Part shown: piece after piece, positions 33,346-45,377 of the stretch
How the letters are laid out: every line of letters starts with the position of its first letter
Position numbering within the stretch: position 1 is the first letter of the stretch
DNA from: Triplophysa rosa
Taxonomy: Eukaryota > Chordata > Actinopteri > Cypriniformes > Nemacheilidae
DNA length: 64,000 nt
Assembly: GCF_024868665.1 (NCBI RefSeq)
Contig: NC_079905.1
Location: forward strand, 6,327,879-6,391,878
Reading direction: 5' to 3'
The notes under the pieces: generated by a model
Told to the model about the DNA's origin: nothing
The model's database searches: none
The model's input: the letters and a program-made list of their open reading frames with translations, nothing else
Program-made: the position numbers and the translations under genes

Positions 33346-33694
33346 GCTGCCTGTGTACTTGTTTTCACCAAATCATGTTAACACATCCTAACACAGTCAG
33401 TGTGGCTCCGTGCCATATTTGAGTGCGTGTTCGTGAGCAGATGAGTAAGAGGAGTTTCAATGACACGTCATTAGCTGACGGTTATAACTCTTGGGAAAAC
33501 TAATTTTCCAGAACATCTTCCTGCATTTGAGGAAATACATCACATTTTCCTGATGGTCTAGCATTATTTGAGTGAAATTCTGAAGCTTTTCCAGACTACT
33601 CAAGAACAAAGGGTTCAGGGTAGATTGAGTGTCGGGCTGGTTGTTGTGTGCTGGAGGCTTATTCCATCACTTTCATAATGATGTACCACATACC

Positions 33695-33697
<3 letters not shown>
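33346..33697. other. Non-coding spacer
   Basis: Unique-looking. GTCATTAGCTGACGG at about 33468 is an isolated dyad. No gene. Confidence 0.3.

Positions 33698-33732
<35 letters not shown>
33698..33732. repeat. (CA)n microsatellite
   Basis: About 17 uninterrupted CA units. Confidence 0.93.
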
Positions 33733-33734
<2 letters not shown>

Positions 33735-33946
33735 GAGACTGATGATGAATTGGCCTCATCTATCTCTGATGATTGTTGGGGAATCCATGTGGTGCCCAGT
33801 GTCTGTTTTCTGAAAAGACTGACACATACAGTACACACATATTAACACACATGCAACACATTTAATCTCACGTGATGCATAATATCTATGATACTGTTAC
33901 AGGCTACATGTCATCTAATAAAGAGACAGAAGGTTCTCTGTTATTC

Positions 33947-34127
33947 TTAAAGGATTTGTTCACCTCAAAATGAAAAATCTGTCATCATTAGTTCACTCTC
34001 GTGTTGTTCTAACCCCGTATGCTGTTATTTTCTGTGAAAAACATAAGTAGACAAGCAGACATTTTTTCTTGCCATATAACAATAGGTGATGGTGACCACT
34101 GTAAGGCCTCTAAACACAAAAGCTGAA
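33947..34127. mobile_element. TTAA-type MITE, family A (left part only)
   Basis: Starts TTAAAGGATTTGTTCACCTC, then AAAATGAAAAATCTGTCATC and GTGTTGTTCTAACCCCGTAT, after which similarity fades. It abuts a CATTGTAAAAA-ended MITE. To the right, CCCCCAAAATGACAATTCTA (about 34306) resembles another worn family A start. The history here is complex. Confidence 0.65.
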
Positions 34128-34296
34128 CATTGTAAAAATGTCCACTAAAAAAACGCTTTACAAGTCACTTGAGTTTAAATTATATTAAACTTACTGAAAA
34201 AACCTAGATGCATTTCGTCTAACTTATAAAATGATGAGTTAATGGAAAAAAATGTGTTAACACAACTTATTGAGCACATCCTTTTTTACAGTGTAT
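34128..34296. mobile_element. Small MITE with CA(C/T)TGTAAAAA ends, 169 bp
   Basis: Left CATTGTAAAAATGTCC and right ATCCTTTTTTACAGTG are inverted. The interior has CTTGAGTTTAAATTATATTA and AACACAACTTATTGAG. The TIRs place it near the CACTGCAAAAA elements at 9.6 and 30.95 kb, although the interiors differ. Confidence 0.6.
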
Positions 34297-34985
34297 AAAC
34301 AAAATCCCCCCAAAATGACAATTCTATCATTATGCTTGTATCATTCAAACTAAAAAAAAAAAGCACCACTAAATTCCAAAAGTCTTCTGAAGCAATGTGT
34401 GACAAACAGACCTTTTACGAGTCACTTTCTCACCTGGATCAGACCCCCTAAACCAGTCAAAACCTGCCAGACCACAAATACTATAGTACATCACTTAATC
34501 TGTTTCAGTTATCCGCACTACTTTGATCTAACCAAGGGTAATTGTTATTTTAATACAACAAATGTAAATTAACATCTGACACAGGCAATCAACTTAATAA
34601 TGCATGTTTATCAAACATAGACCATATGGTGCCTTTTATTATAACTGCGAGTCAATTGTCACATTCAGCATGACACTTTCCTCAAAAACACTCATTTTGA
34701 TGGGCTCAGAAAGCAAAGTGAGAAGGAAAGAAAACAGCCTGCTTGAGGATTTGTTCGTATTTAATGTTTCTTTCACAGAACAGCCCTCGAAAAAAATGGT
34801 TCACAACTCCATTTACTGGCAGGCAAAGCCAAGCTGACAGACGAGTGACGGTTCTGACAGGAAGGAGACGGAAAGTGAGAAAGAAAGCCACAGAGAGAGA
34901 GATGGGGAACAAGGAAGTGAAACGTTATAGGCACTCACACAAGGAGCAACCTCGCAACCTGTCAATCAAAGTCTTGTCTCATCAG
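34297..34985. other. Non-coding stretch
   Basis: Worn repeat debris at its left edge, then unique-looking DNA. Frames of 68-116 codons overlap one another on both strands without motifs. Confidence 0.3.
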
Positions 34986-35150
34986 ACACCAATCAGAAGC
35001 TCCTGGCAGGAGAGCTGTCAGTCAAGACGACACACTGTTTTTTATGAATGGAGTCAGTGGAAGCCCGGTAGCACACAACACGTGCCTGTTTAATCACGGA
35101 TCAGAGCGAATTCACTTTGATGGGGCGCTATTGGTCGTGAATGCGGCCTG
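34986..35150. promoter_or_regulatory. Candidate regulatory island
   Basis: CACCAATCAGAAGCTCCTG (CCAAT-like), GAGAGCTGTCAGTCAAGACG, TGTTTAATCACGGATCAG, TTTGATGGGGCGCTATTGG; the immediately upstream CCTGTCAATCAAAGTC at 34959 also fits. TGTCA and AATCA words recur. Inference. Confidence 0.3.
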
Positions 35151-37165
35151 AAAGATGGAAGGAGACAGAGAGGGTGCTGATATCACTGAATAATGTGACT
35201 TTTTTCAATAAAGTGCATTCAAGGTTTACATTTTGGAAGTGCACACGGTTCCCCGGTTTGAACCCCTGACCTTGTCGTTGCAAGCGCCATCTTCTACTAA
35301 ACCATCTCCAGAAAGACAATCTATACAGTCCAGCGTATGCGGCCAGATCTCTGATTTCATTACAGTAAATAGTGGTTTTGGGGTGGAACCGCTGAAAGCA
35401 GCTGTCCGTGGTGATGTCTTAAACAGTGCCCTGGGAACAGGCCATAAAGAGGCGCTGATCCTTCCCTGCCACCGGACGCATCGATTGAGGTCTGCGGTGA
35501 GGAGCCGGAGACAGGGAGGAGGAGTTTGGAGGGAGGCGGGGATATCTCTCCATGAAAAAGCAGATTTGAGTGTAGGTATAGGTTTTATCAGTTTGTGTGT
35601 TTGCTGAGACTCTATGGCATTGATAGGACTGTGTGAAACAAATTTTTAGTATTTTGCTCATTTAAATATGAATATTAAAAATGTTAAAATATATATTTTT
35701 TTTAAATGACAATACATGGAATATAGTCTCACAACATTCTTTTTTTACTCCACAAGTGATTTGAAACAAATAAAAATATGTAAGGACTGGAAAGCCACAA
35801 AAAAAGAATGACACGAATGACATATCTCAGCAGCCCTATTTCTCTAGTCATGTGCTGCTATGTGGAAATGTGAGTTTGATTCTTCATGTCATGTAACCAA
35901 CACCACTTCATCTCTCTTTCTCCTTCATTTCCTGTCTCGTCTCCTCGTCTCAACTATCACTGTCATTAAATCTTAAAAAAAGAAAAAAAAGAACATGTGA
36001 TTTGAGGCTGTGGAAGCTTTGATTAAATCTTTGCTTTACGAAGTGAAACATTTATGATTTTTATAACTGTTTATAAAATCGATGTTATATAACATTGATT
36101 TATAACTGTTCATCAAATAATAATCTTTCATATATTTTTTCATGTTTCTGAAACTCAACACATTATATCATAAAAGGGCAAAAATCCTACTTCACATTTT
36201 TTGCCAGTAGACCAGTGTTTACTATTTACACAAATAACAAAAACGTATATTTCAAATATTTCATAATATTTCTGACTCCATGACAGCGATGAAAACATGT
36301 TCAAAACATTCCAAACATATTACAACTTCATTAGACAGCTCTGAATAAATAAATAAAAAAACGTCTTGCATTTTGGATATTCACATAGCCTGCACTCCAA
36401 TTCAGTCAATACGTCCAAAACCAGACGAGTAAATTTACCAGATCTTTTTCTTGTTTTGATAAACAGCGGTTGTTTACGTCCTGTTAGAGACGAATATCAA
36501 AAACAAGCCACAACAACAAAGCAGAATTCTGATGTTCCATTCATGTAAGTCCTGTGAATCCAAACTTTCTCTCTCTCGCTCTAAATGATACACATTGATA
36601 AATGTTTGTTCTCCAGCCCGCTTTGAAGTGCATTCGTTTCCCTCTTTAACTACATTTTCCCTTCTCGTGGTGATGGAAACCATGCTGACACCTTCTTTTG
36701 CCTCATCAAGCTTCCCAGCACAATTACATGAATTTACTTTCAATAAATTACCATCCTCTCGAACATCACTCAAAGCCAGCGCACTCGCAAACAATATGCA
36801 TTATTAATTTAATTGTCACTGTTTATTTGGTTAACTTGGAACTGATTTGGACAGCCACGCCTTGATAAAGCATTTAAGAGTTTTGGTTTTCATAAAGAAC
36901 TCATAAAGAGGGTGGCGCATGGTGCGCTTCCTGCAGTCAGCGAGAAAAGAGAACATCTAGCATTTAGATGAAGACCACATCCGTTTTTTTATTTAATTCT
37001 GAAAAGTTCATTAATGTAGAACGGTGGTTAGACAAACTTGTTTTACTACTGCTCCAAGATAAACTAATGGGCATCAACAGCAGAATACCAAAAGAAACAG
37101 ATTAATAATTATGGTCGAGTCTAAATAATTCAACAGTATGACTTTTGGTCATTTTCATATTACCA
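35151..37165. other. Long non-coding stretch
   Basis: 35230-35560 is balanced in composition with several overlapping frames (124 codons plus, 80 codons minus), none recognisable. 35640-36360 is very AT-rich. 36580-36800 holds AATTTACTTTCAATAAATTACC and TATGCATTATTAATTTAATTG, which may be a weak enhancer. No repeat family assigned. Confidence 0.3.
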
Positions 37166-37537
37166 TTAAAGGCCCAGTGTATGAAATTTAGCGGGCATCT
37201 AGCGTTGAGGTTGCAAATCCCACCCAACGGCTCACTCCACCCCTCGCTTTCGAAGCACTACGGTGGCTGACACAGAACTAAGATGATGTCACGTTTTCGT
37301 TTCTTTGCTGAAGGAGATTACTTATTTACGAAACGTGTTCTTTAGAACAATTTATTCGTTTAGGGCTATCGTAGAAACAACATTTAACTGGACCCGCAGT
37401 GTGCGTAGATAAAAATAGCTCATTCTAAGATAATAAAAACATAACGCTTCGTTATGTAAGGTCTTTGAAGACAGTTATGAATATTATATTGCATTCTGTA
37501 AATAGATCCTGCAAAAAATGACACATTGGACCTTTAA
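37166..37537. mobile_element. TTAA-flanked MITE, family C (372 bp)
   Basis: Left end TTAAAGGCCCAGTGTATGAA, right end CACATTGGACCTTTAA: inverted TTAAAGG(T/C)CCAGTGTG-type termini, starting and ending in TTAA. The interior GGGCATCTAGCGTTGAGGTT, CCCAACGGCTCACTCCACCC and TCGAAGCACTACGGTGGC is a sequence I recognise as widespread in teleost genomes. No coding capacity. TTAA-specific insertion is a piggyBac-type property, but the superfamily is not proven. Confidence 0.85.
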
Positions 37538-37589
37538 CTGTATAGGCCCGATACACACAAACACATGCATATGTATTATATGCTTTTCT

Positions 37590-38070
37590 AAATCAAAGTC
37601 TATACATTACAAACCTGTGACAATTATCCTTTACGAAAGCTCATAATGCAGCAACCCAATAATTATGAAATTACCATCATTGACAGAAAATATCGGATCT
37701 GTGGGTGGTGCTGACATTGGCAGTTTATTCGAAATTACAGCCAGCAAAGCACTTAAGGTCCAAACATTTTGCAAGACCTTCGAGCTTGGCTGAGATTTCT
37801 TTGTAAACCTGACATCTGCCTCATTTGTATCTGTTCCGGCGGTCGTAATGACTCGCTTGGCTCATCGAGGGACATTGTCAGCTACTTTTAAAGAATCGAG
37901 CATCGACGCGTTTTATCCCACCAAATGTATCGGAAATGTGATCGGCCCAATCATCCTTCATAAAGAATGGCAACAAGCACAGGCCTCAGTTTATCAAAGG
38001 GCAGAATCTTGTTAGCCAATAATGGATCCGAGTCACTAAATCAGCTACAACCCAAGTGCCTATTCAAAAC
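37590..38070. promoter_or_regulatory. Strong candidate conserved non-coding element
   Basis: About 450 bp without repeats: GTGACAATTATCCTTTACG, CTCATAATGCAGCAACCC, AATAATTATGAAATTACC, CCATCATTGACAGAAAATATC, GTTTATTCGAAATTACAGCC, GACTCGCTTGGCTCATCGAG, AGAATCGAGCATCGACG and GATCGGCCCAATCATCC. Long, TAAT-rich and compositionally even. It is one of the most convincing islands in the window. Conservation untested. Confidence 0.4.
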
Positions 38071-38394
38071 CCAATTTCGTCTCAAACACACACACACAGG
38101 CGCACATACTTCTTCATCAGTCACTTTCCAACACTAACAAAACAGGACAAGGGTATAAATATTCAGTGTGTCTGTAGCCTATCCCTTGCCAGCGTGATGA
38201 GTATGTAGCCTGAGAGTAAACACAGAAAGAGAGAGAGACTTCCATTCTAGTGATGAAGACTGACACACTCGAACCGTCAGCTATCCCAGGGCTTCAGGGG
38301 AACCTGAGGCACACAATACGCACCCCTTCTCACTCACACACATTCACAGGCGCTTCGTCTCTCTCTGCCGTCTCAACGCCGGTAGAGTGGGCTT

Positions 38395-38640
38395 GCAAAC
38401 ATTTCTGTTAATTATGTATTACAGCTGTCCTTCATAAACTTAATTACCAGGCGCTGAAAGGCAACGAGGCTGCATTTGCATATGTACATGAAAGAGACAT
38501 GGCATATGCAAAAATACGATTTAATTAGCATCCTTTGATAGGGCAGCTTGCAAATCAAACTGGCGTGCTGTAAGATTCTCATCGCGAGGCCTGGATTAAC
38601 TGCGACGTGAGATGGCAAGGATGGCATTGCCCGTTGGGAT
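38395..38640. promoter_or_regulatory. Strong candidate enhancer with octamer sites
   Basis: Contains a perfect POU octamer ATTTGCAT (38474-38481), a second octamer-like ATATGCAA (38504-38511), and TAAT cores in TTCTGTTAATTATGTATTAC, AAACTTAATTACCAGGCGC and CGATTTAATTAGCATCC. Also CTTTGATAG and CTGGATTAACTGCGACG. Octamer plus homeodomain density is typical of neural developmental enhancers (established knowledge). The 71-codon minus frame over it is not credible as a gene. Confidence 0.42.
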
Positions 38641-39899
38641 ATGGAAAGAACGAGGGGCAGGAGAAAATGAATGAGGAGCGCGAGGACAGGCTTCCGCCGC
38701 CGTCACATCCATTGCTGCGCATCTGAGCCGGGCCCCTGCCTGCAGGCGCCGGAACAACATCGCTTCGCTACGGTTTCCATGATTGTGTCTTGATTATTGT
38801 CATAAAAGGATATTACGGAATACCAGTCACTCTATTTTTTAGCAAAATATAAATCTCGCTAATGTGTCCTCTCGAAGCCTAGGGGTACATGCGAGGGGGT
38901 GGGGAGGTTCAAACTCGGAGATTAAAAGGGTGGTGTGTGCTGCACATTAGCACGTTTAAGTAACGACATGCTACACCGCATAAGCACTGAGGCGCTAACT
39001 GTGGCACGCTTTGAATAAAAGGAGTAATGTGGCATCACAGGAAATTTGTTTGTTTGTCATGAAAATTGGCTCACAATATTTTGTATGAAGTAAATGTGGT
39101 GTAATTTAGCATATTTTATATGCAGGTACAGTAATTATTGTCTGTGTGTGTGGGGAGGGGAGCAAGGCATTTCAAGTGCACGCTCAGCAGGACTGAAATG
39201 TCACAAGTCTGGTGACTTACCGATGCAGGTCGGTATGTTTCACATTAAGGTCAAACCGGTCAAGGACACCTTCACAGCCCTAAAAAACACAAACACACAA
39301 CTGCTTTAAAGTAATGGCCAAAAGTAATGTCCAGGGGAGTATATTTGTACAATATTTGTTTCCCTCAGGCTACATTAAACCATCAAAAAATAATTTGTAT
39401 AGTACAAAATGAACACACACCATTTTATAGTACTGATTGGACAAAACGTTTTATTTAAATATACAAAAATGTATAGAAAAACGAAAAGCCCACAGAAAAA
39501 AAGCATATATTGACTACAAAGGTATTTGTTATTAATATTTGTTGATGCTCTCTTGTTGTACTATTTTTTAGACATAGTCCTAGCTTATGTTTTTATGAAC
39601 TATGCACGTTTTGTAGTGTTTTGCCAAGCGTCCTTAAATTCCTCTCATAATTGAGCGTCAATTCATGCACATTTTTTATTGTATTTTATTGTATATTTAA
39701 TCAAATAAAACAGAAGAAAGAATGTGCCATTCGTGCAGCATAATGGTCAACATTATATAGAACTACACACAGAATATATGGCCAATTCAATAAATTAAAA
39801 CTTTACAGAATGTTATAGGGCTTATCCAATATGAAAACTTACAAAAGTCCTACAAAAATCCTATTAAAAGTCTGTGTAAGGAAGGGACTAAAACTTACC
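38641..39899. other. Non-coding stretch
   Basis: GC-rich at 38660-38780 (GCTTCCGCCGCCGTCAC; CTGCCTGCAGGCGCCGG), then AT-rich. No gene or assignable repeat. Confidence 0.3.
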
Positions 39900-40017
39900 T
39901 CTTCAAAAATTCCCCTTTTGTGCTTTGTAGGAGAAGATAAGTCATGCAGGTTTGGAATGACATTAAGTTTGATAAAATGCGACAAAATGTACATTTTCAT
40001 GTGAACTATCCCCTTAA
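39900..40017. mobile_element. TTAA-type MITE, family A (right end only)
   Basis: GTCATGCAGGTTTGGAATGACATTAAG and the terminus TTTTCATGTGAACTATCCCC, closing in TTAA at 40014-40017. The left half is missing. Confidence 0.7.
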
Positions 40018-42552
40018 TGATTCTTTACGGATGCAACGTCCGCCTGAAACCCTGAACGAACAAGACAGGTAAAACTGTGAACAAGCTGACACTCAAACTA
40101 CTTTAATTACACTTCACCCAAGCGTAAACACAGATTATCCTCGCCAAGACATGATGAGCGTTTACACTAATATATGGGCACACCGTTGGGACATTTTGCC
40201 CCAGAGGAGGGCAGGAATTGTGATGGGGCTGGTAAGGGCTGGCTGCTCTGCCCTTCCCCCAGAGCAGCCCCTCGGCAGCCATTTTGTATGCTAGACTGGG
40301 CGGCACAGAGAGAGATGGTCACAGTGAGAGCCTCGCCTCATCTGCCTGGCCTAATGATGGCACTCACCTGCTGTTTTACTGCCTCCACGGGGGCTAAATA
40401 CTATCCCTCAGCTCTTTCCGTCTTGCACTTTTTCTCTATCAATCTGTATCTGTGTCTTTTATCAGTCTGTCAGCACCTATCGGGCGTCTTTTTGAGTTTC
40501 TTTGTCTGCGTTTCTCTCTCTTATTCTTTTGTCTCTCTCTTCATCACTCTTCCACACCCATCCTGTCCTCTGTACTCGTTTTTCCCACCTCATTGCTTTG
40601 ATGAACTTTTTATGGTCAGCACCCATAAAGACCCTATCAAGAACCACAAGGGTTCAGACGGTTTAGATCTAGAGCATGAAAAGAGGACCGCTAAGGTTTC
40701 CGAAATGGAAGATTTGACAGAACGGCAGCAATACATCTCCCGGCTGGATGAAAGCGGCTGGTTGAATAACCCAGCATGTCCGACTGGGGAGAGAAATAGG
40801 TATTACAGAAAAGTAGGGAATTTGCTGGTTGCCATTTTAATGTCCGAAGTGACCCAGATAACAGAATAAATACTGAGTTTTAAGAGAGCACCAACTGCAA
40901 TCACAAAATATTATTCTGTTAAGAATAGAAAAACATCAAGCATCAATGAAATACTTATCTTTGACCATATAAAACACGACATGCATCAACAAACAAACAT
41001 CTGGTCACCAACACACTGTTGGTTTAAAAAATGTCAAAAGAAAAATCACAGATCATTTGTTTCTCTTAGACCAGAATAAGATTGAATGTGGGGCAAAAGG
41101 AAACTTGAGCTAAAGTTTCCTACACTACAGTAGATATATCTCCTGAGAAAAAGAAATCTTCAGAAGAGATCTCAACAATGTCACAAACGTTCGCGTTCAT
41201 ATGTGCCACATTTGTCTGTATTCAGACATTTTTATTATCAAATGTATACAAAAAAAACTGAATCATGACTATACAGTCTGTATAAATTTTACACTTTTAT
41301 ACTTAATATATTTTAGGAATTCTCAATTTTATCTTTAACAAATTTGCTATTTGTTAATGCTTAAATGAAGTACTGTACAAGAGAGAACTCTGAGCATCTG
41401 AACAACAACCTGGGTTGGCATTCAAGAAAACACATCGTCGCTGTCGTTCCAAAACCTTGGATGTCCAAATTCACAGTTTTCAGAAAATGGAAAAACAGTG
41501 TACTTTTTAAATAGTTAAATACAGTGTTATCAAAGTTGACAAGCACTTTTTAATACGTTTCATTGGTTAGATATTTGCAAAACCCAGAGAAAAACATAAA
41601 GGGCTAATACTAATGATATATGTTAAAAATATTGAGATACGAGGTTTCAGAAAGACAGCATCAATATAATAGGCTACTAATGTTTAGTTGTGGTAAATGG
41701 GATAAGGCGTCTTCACTTTCAGGACCATCCATGCCTTTTCTACATCAGTGCTCAACGGTGACTCAAAAATCGAGAATGAGTCAGTCATTAAGATCATCTG
41801 GGTTGTGAGATGGAGGCTCAGAGGACCTCCTGCAAGCAGGTGTTAATGAAGAATGGTAATTTTGATGAGTATAAGCTTGAAAAAACGAACTAAAAATAGG
41901 AAAAGCACAGTAAAGCAGTGAAGACAGGCTGAAATTATCGCCCGTCCTGAGTGACGGCAACTTTCCTGCTTTTGCTGGAGTCTGTAAGAGCTCAGGAGGC
42001 CTTATGGGAAAGAGGCAAGCTTGACAACATGTCAATATCGCTTTAGCAATGTCTGTTCGGGAAGCTCTCAGGGATATATCACATGATTCTAGTGCCAGGC
42101 ACAGAACGGGAACAAGACAGATTTGATAGCCTTGGAAAAGTGCGTACTTGATCTGTGAGGCCGCAAAAAAGACAATTAAAAAAAAAAGAGAAAACAATCC
42201 TTTGTTTATCACTGTCAACACGTTTACTAGACCAGACACGGCATCTATGCGGAAGGCTGTGGCAGGTTGCATGATAGGAGAACACTTCTCACTTTTCTTT
42301 GTGAATTTATTCAGACAGAGCAAGAGAGAGACAGCGAGAGAGAAAGAGTTTACTGCTGTTATACTTCCCTCTTAAATCTGTCACTCAATGTCGGCTCTGT
42401 ATGTGTCAAGATGATTGAATACAAAGTCTTATTTACACTGACAACTTCAGCCGCTGCTCAGCCAAGCACAACAAACAGAGCTCTGAAACCCACAGTCAAA
42501 ACTAAAAACAGCTCATGCTGCTGGAGAGAAACACATACCCTGCTCTTCACCC
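40018..42552. other. Non-coding stretch including the window's longest open frame
   Basis: The frame at 40174-40869 (231 codons, plus) runs through a CT-rich tract and gives a Phe/Ser/Leu-rich middle, with no domain or family resemblance. Its last 80 codons (DLTERQQYISRLDESGWL) are less biased but still unrecognised. The minus frame 41781-42323 (180 codons) is also unrecognised. 40180-40400 (GGCAGCCATTTTGTATGC) may be regulatory. I call no gene. Confidence 0.3.
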
Positions 42553-42553
42553 G

Positions 42554-42596
<43 letters not shown>
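42553..42596. repeat. (CA)n microsatellite
   Basis: About 20 CA units, preceded by GCACG variants. It explains the Thr-His and Val-Cys repeats in frames here. Confidence 0.94.
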
Positions 42597-42598
<2 letters not shown>

Positions 42599-44888
42599 AC
42601 GCTCGGATGCAGGAAGTTGAGGTGTTCCTCAAGCGCTGATGTTCTCTCATCTCACGCAAGACCATCGGACACCGCATCTCTTCGGAAACATGCACGGAAA
42701 TACACAGAACCTGTGGAGAAACAGAAGCTTGTGACATTTCAGACACTTCTGGGCATGTTCCTTTGCAATTTTTCCTTTCTTTTTTTGTGACCAGCACAAT
42801 TCTCCGGAATTGTACAACGGCTTCTGAGGGGTCAGCTTTTTTTCTGGAGATATTCCCGTGTAATGTCAATTGTAGGCCTATATTGAAACATAATAGATAG
42901 CAAATTTCAGTCACCGTGTAATTCTTAAGGAATCTATTAATATACGTTCCTGGTCTTTGATCAATTCATTGGTGTATGATTTAAAGTGTATAGTAACAAA
43001 CTAAAGCTCTTATATAATATGTAGAATTAAAACGTACGTGTATCGCTCCTGTCCTTCTGAATCCTTGCATCTCCATATTTTGTGATTTTTATTTTTGGCA
43101 ATAATCATTATTATTAGTGAACTTTTATGTTTGTCACTGGGTTTTGCAAATATCTAACCAATAAAAGGTGCTTGTCAACTTTGACAAAACAGTATTTAAA
43201 GTACAGTGTTTTTCCATTCCCTGAAAAAGAGCCAACTGGGACATCCGATCGGTTTTGGAAGGACAGGAACAATATGCAATTTTGAGCCCCCCAATATTCT
43301 GATTGACTTCCCTTGGTGGGCATCTTGCATCATTCAGAAGGTTAAGACTCCCTCACCAATCTCTTTGTATGCCCTACAGAATGCATCTGCACCAAGACAG
43401 GTGATCTGAGAAACTCATGAAAACTTGGCACTTTTACTCGTGTAAGTCTTGGCACGGCACGTACAAATGCAGGAATGGGAATGCTCTCCCAACCGTATGT
43501 TATTATGGAAATGCATCCCATCATACACTGCATACACACCTCGGACCAAAAAAACACTCGCTTCAACAAGAGACTGATTAAACTACCAGATGCCAGAAAG
43601 AGATATACAGGTAATCTTTCTTTCCTCTAGGTAACCCGGCCAGCTAGACTGTGTTTGCTTTGAATCAGCCGCTGAAGCAATATAGACGATTTACTTAGTA
43701 CTGTTTGCACTCTGGCCCCGAAACAACCATTTTAAACCAATTACCGTACAATCTATTGTGTGGTCTATATTATCTAAAGATTTTATGTTAAAACAGTTTT
43801 ATTGTTCTGTCCCACCCTACCTTAACCTTCCCTACTCTGATTAAAGTCATAAAAAGTTCTAGTCAGAAAGTGTATAATGGGAATGTCATTCAGAGTTTAG
43901 TATACAAAGGAGAGCCAATTTGTTCCTTCTTTGTGAGTGAAGACAGCGTGATGTACAGCCAGTAGTCAACTGTAAAATAACAGCAAGGACGCAAAACAAA
44001 ACGAGAAAGCAGATGTGAGTAAACCACTCAAGCAACAAGTCAAGGTTTCTGGATCTTCCAGAAGCACTTAAGAGATTTTAATGTGCGTCTCTACACCTCC
44101 TTGTCAAATGGCATACTGTATATGATATTTAATATTGAACTTCTGAATGGTTCGAGAGTACTAACTCATTGCCTTCTCTGAGACTCGCAAGGGTCCTCAT
44201 GGTGGCCTAGTGGGAGATGATACCTGAAAATAAGTGTGAAATGCACGTAGCCATCCTGAGGGGAAGTGAGTAGAACTGCAGGATATTGTTTTTGCAACCC
44301 AGAGAAAAGGTTGCAACAAAACCTAGAGATTCATCTGCATTTGGCAAGGAAAAAAGTCCATTGGGATTAAGTACTGAATAAATAATTCAGAGCAAAATGG
44401 CCCCCTCTCCTCGTGTAAAAGAGAAAGGAGAAGCATCGACTCGCCACCCCCATTCTGTTCACTAAACCATTACACAGCAGTTTATGTGCAGGCCATTATC
44501 CTACCTTTAAACATTTTTTTAAAGTCAACTGGAAAAACTTATACACAATAAGAAACACCCTTATTTCTGGAAAGACTAAATATTTCTAATTTTTTGACAA
44601 ACGTTTTGGCTGAGTAATGCAACATCTCCTGAATGCAACCTCTTATTTCCTGTGATGTGAGCTCTTTTTTTCCACAAATTTGGAAAAAGAAACCGATGCA
44701 GAAAAGTGACAACACAAAGTAGGCTACGTTTTGCAACCGTTCGCATATTTGGCCATTACTAAATGTCTCTTATGCAAATGTGACCCTGAACATGTCAAAA
44801 GTTTGTAAGTGTCATTTTCAACTGATGCTGAATGCTGCATATGCTTAGCTGTAAAAAATTACACTTAAATGCATGTATCGCAGATTCA
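42597..44888. other. Long non-coding stretch
   Basis: Unique-looking, AT-rich, with no assignable repeats. Overlapping frames of 67-133 codons arise largely from the adjoining CA repeat. Balanced segments near 44160-44460 could be regulatory but show no clear motif cluster. Confidence 0.3.
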
Positions 44889-45377
44889 TGTGTCTAAACC
44901 AAGGGGAAATCTGCCGCCTCTCTCGTGAAACTAAAACTGCAATTCATCGACTGGCTGCTAGAGACTGGCTCCAAAACAGAGCAGAATCTCATTGAGCCCC
45001 ATGTTAAAATGGCCACCTTTCCAGTACAAAAAAACATGTTTACAGCCTGGGACAAAAAATTATTTTGGTCTATATAGGTCATTTTACCCTTCATGACAAC
45101 TGTGAGGAGGGTGATTTTTTTAATAACTCACCCGTTTAACTTATATTAAGCCTTAAAATTCTGCAAAATAGTTGCGTGGCCACTTGAGCGACAAGTGGTT
45201 TCAGCCAACCGGGCGCCTCAGCTCAAACCACGTCCCGCCTCTTTGCCCATTTACGATTATGCGCGATGACAAGATGGCGACGACCGGCTCCCCCTACTTT
45301 AGGCTTCATTTTTACTCTTCACAAACCTACGGGTGACGTCACGGACACTACGTCCATATTTTATACAGTCTATGGTC
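44889..45377 (-). mobile_element. Widespread fish DNA repeat with CCATAGACTGTATAAAA end
   Basis: On the minus strand it begins CCATAGACTGTATAAAATAT, then GGACGTAGTGTCCGTGACGT, CACCCGTAGGTTTGTGAAG and GAGGCGGGACGTGG. The plus strand shows TTTACAGCCTGGGACAAAAA, TTTTGGTCTATATAGGTC and CCTTCATGACAACTGTGAGG. I recognise this as a common teleost interspersed repeat. Only one terminus is seen. The superfamily is not assigned. Confidence 0.75.

Noticed and set aside
40174..40869. 231-codon plus-strand open frame, the longest in the window
   Set aside because: The middle third is driven by CT-rich DNA (Phe/Ser/Leu-rich). No domain or family resemblance was seen, and no splice or promoter context supports it. 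Length alone is possible by chance in 64 kb.
41781..42323. 180-codon minus-strand open frame
   Set aside because: It overlaps other frames on both strands, has no recognisable domain, and sits in AT-rich DNA without repeats or splice structure.
42267..42914. Frames of 91-133 codons with Thr-His or Val-Cys repeats
   Set aside because: Produced by the (CA)n microsatellite at 42553-42596.
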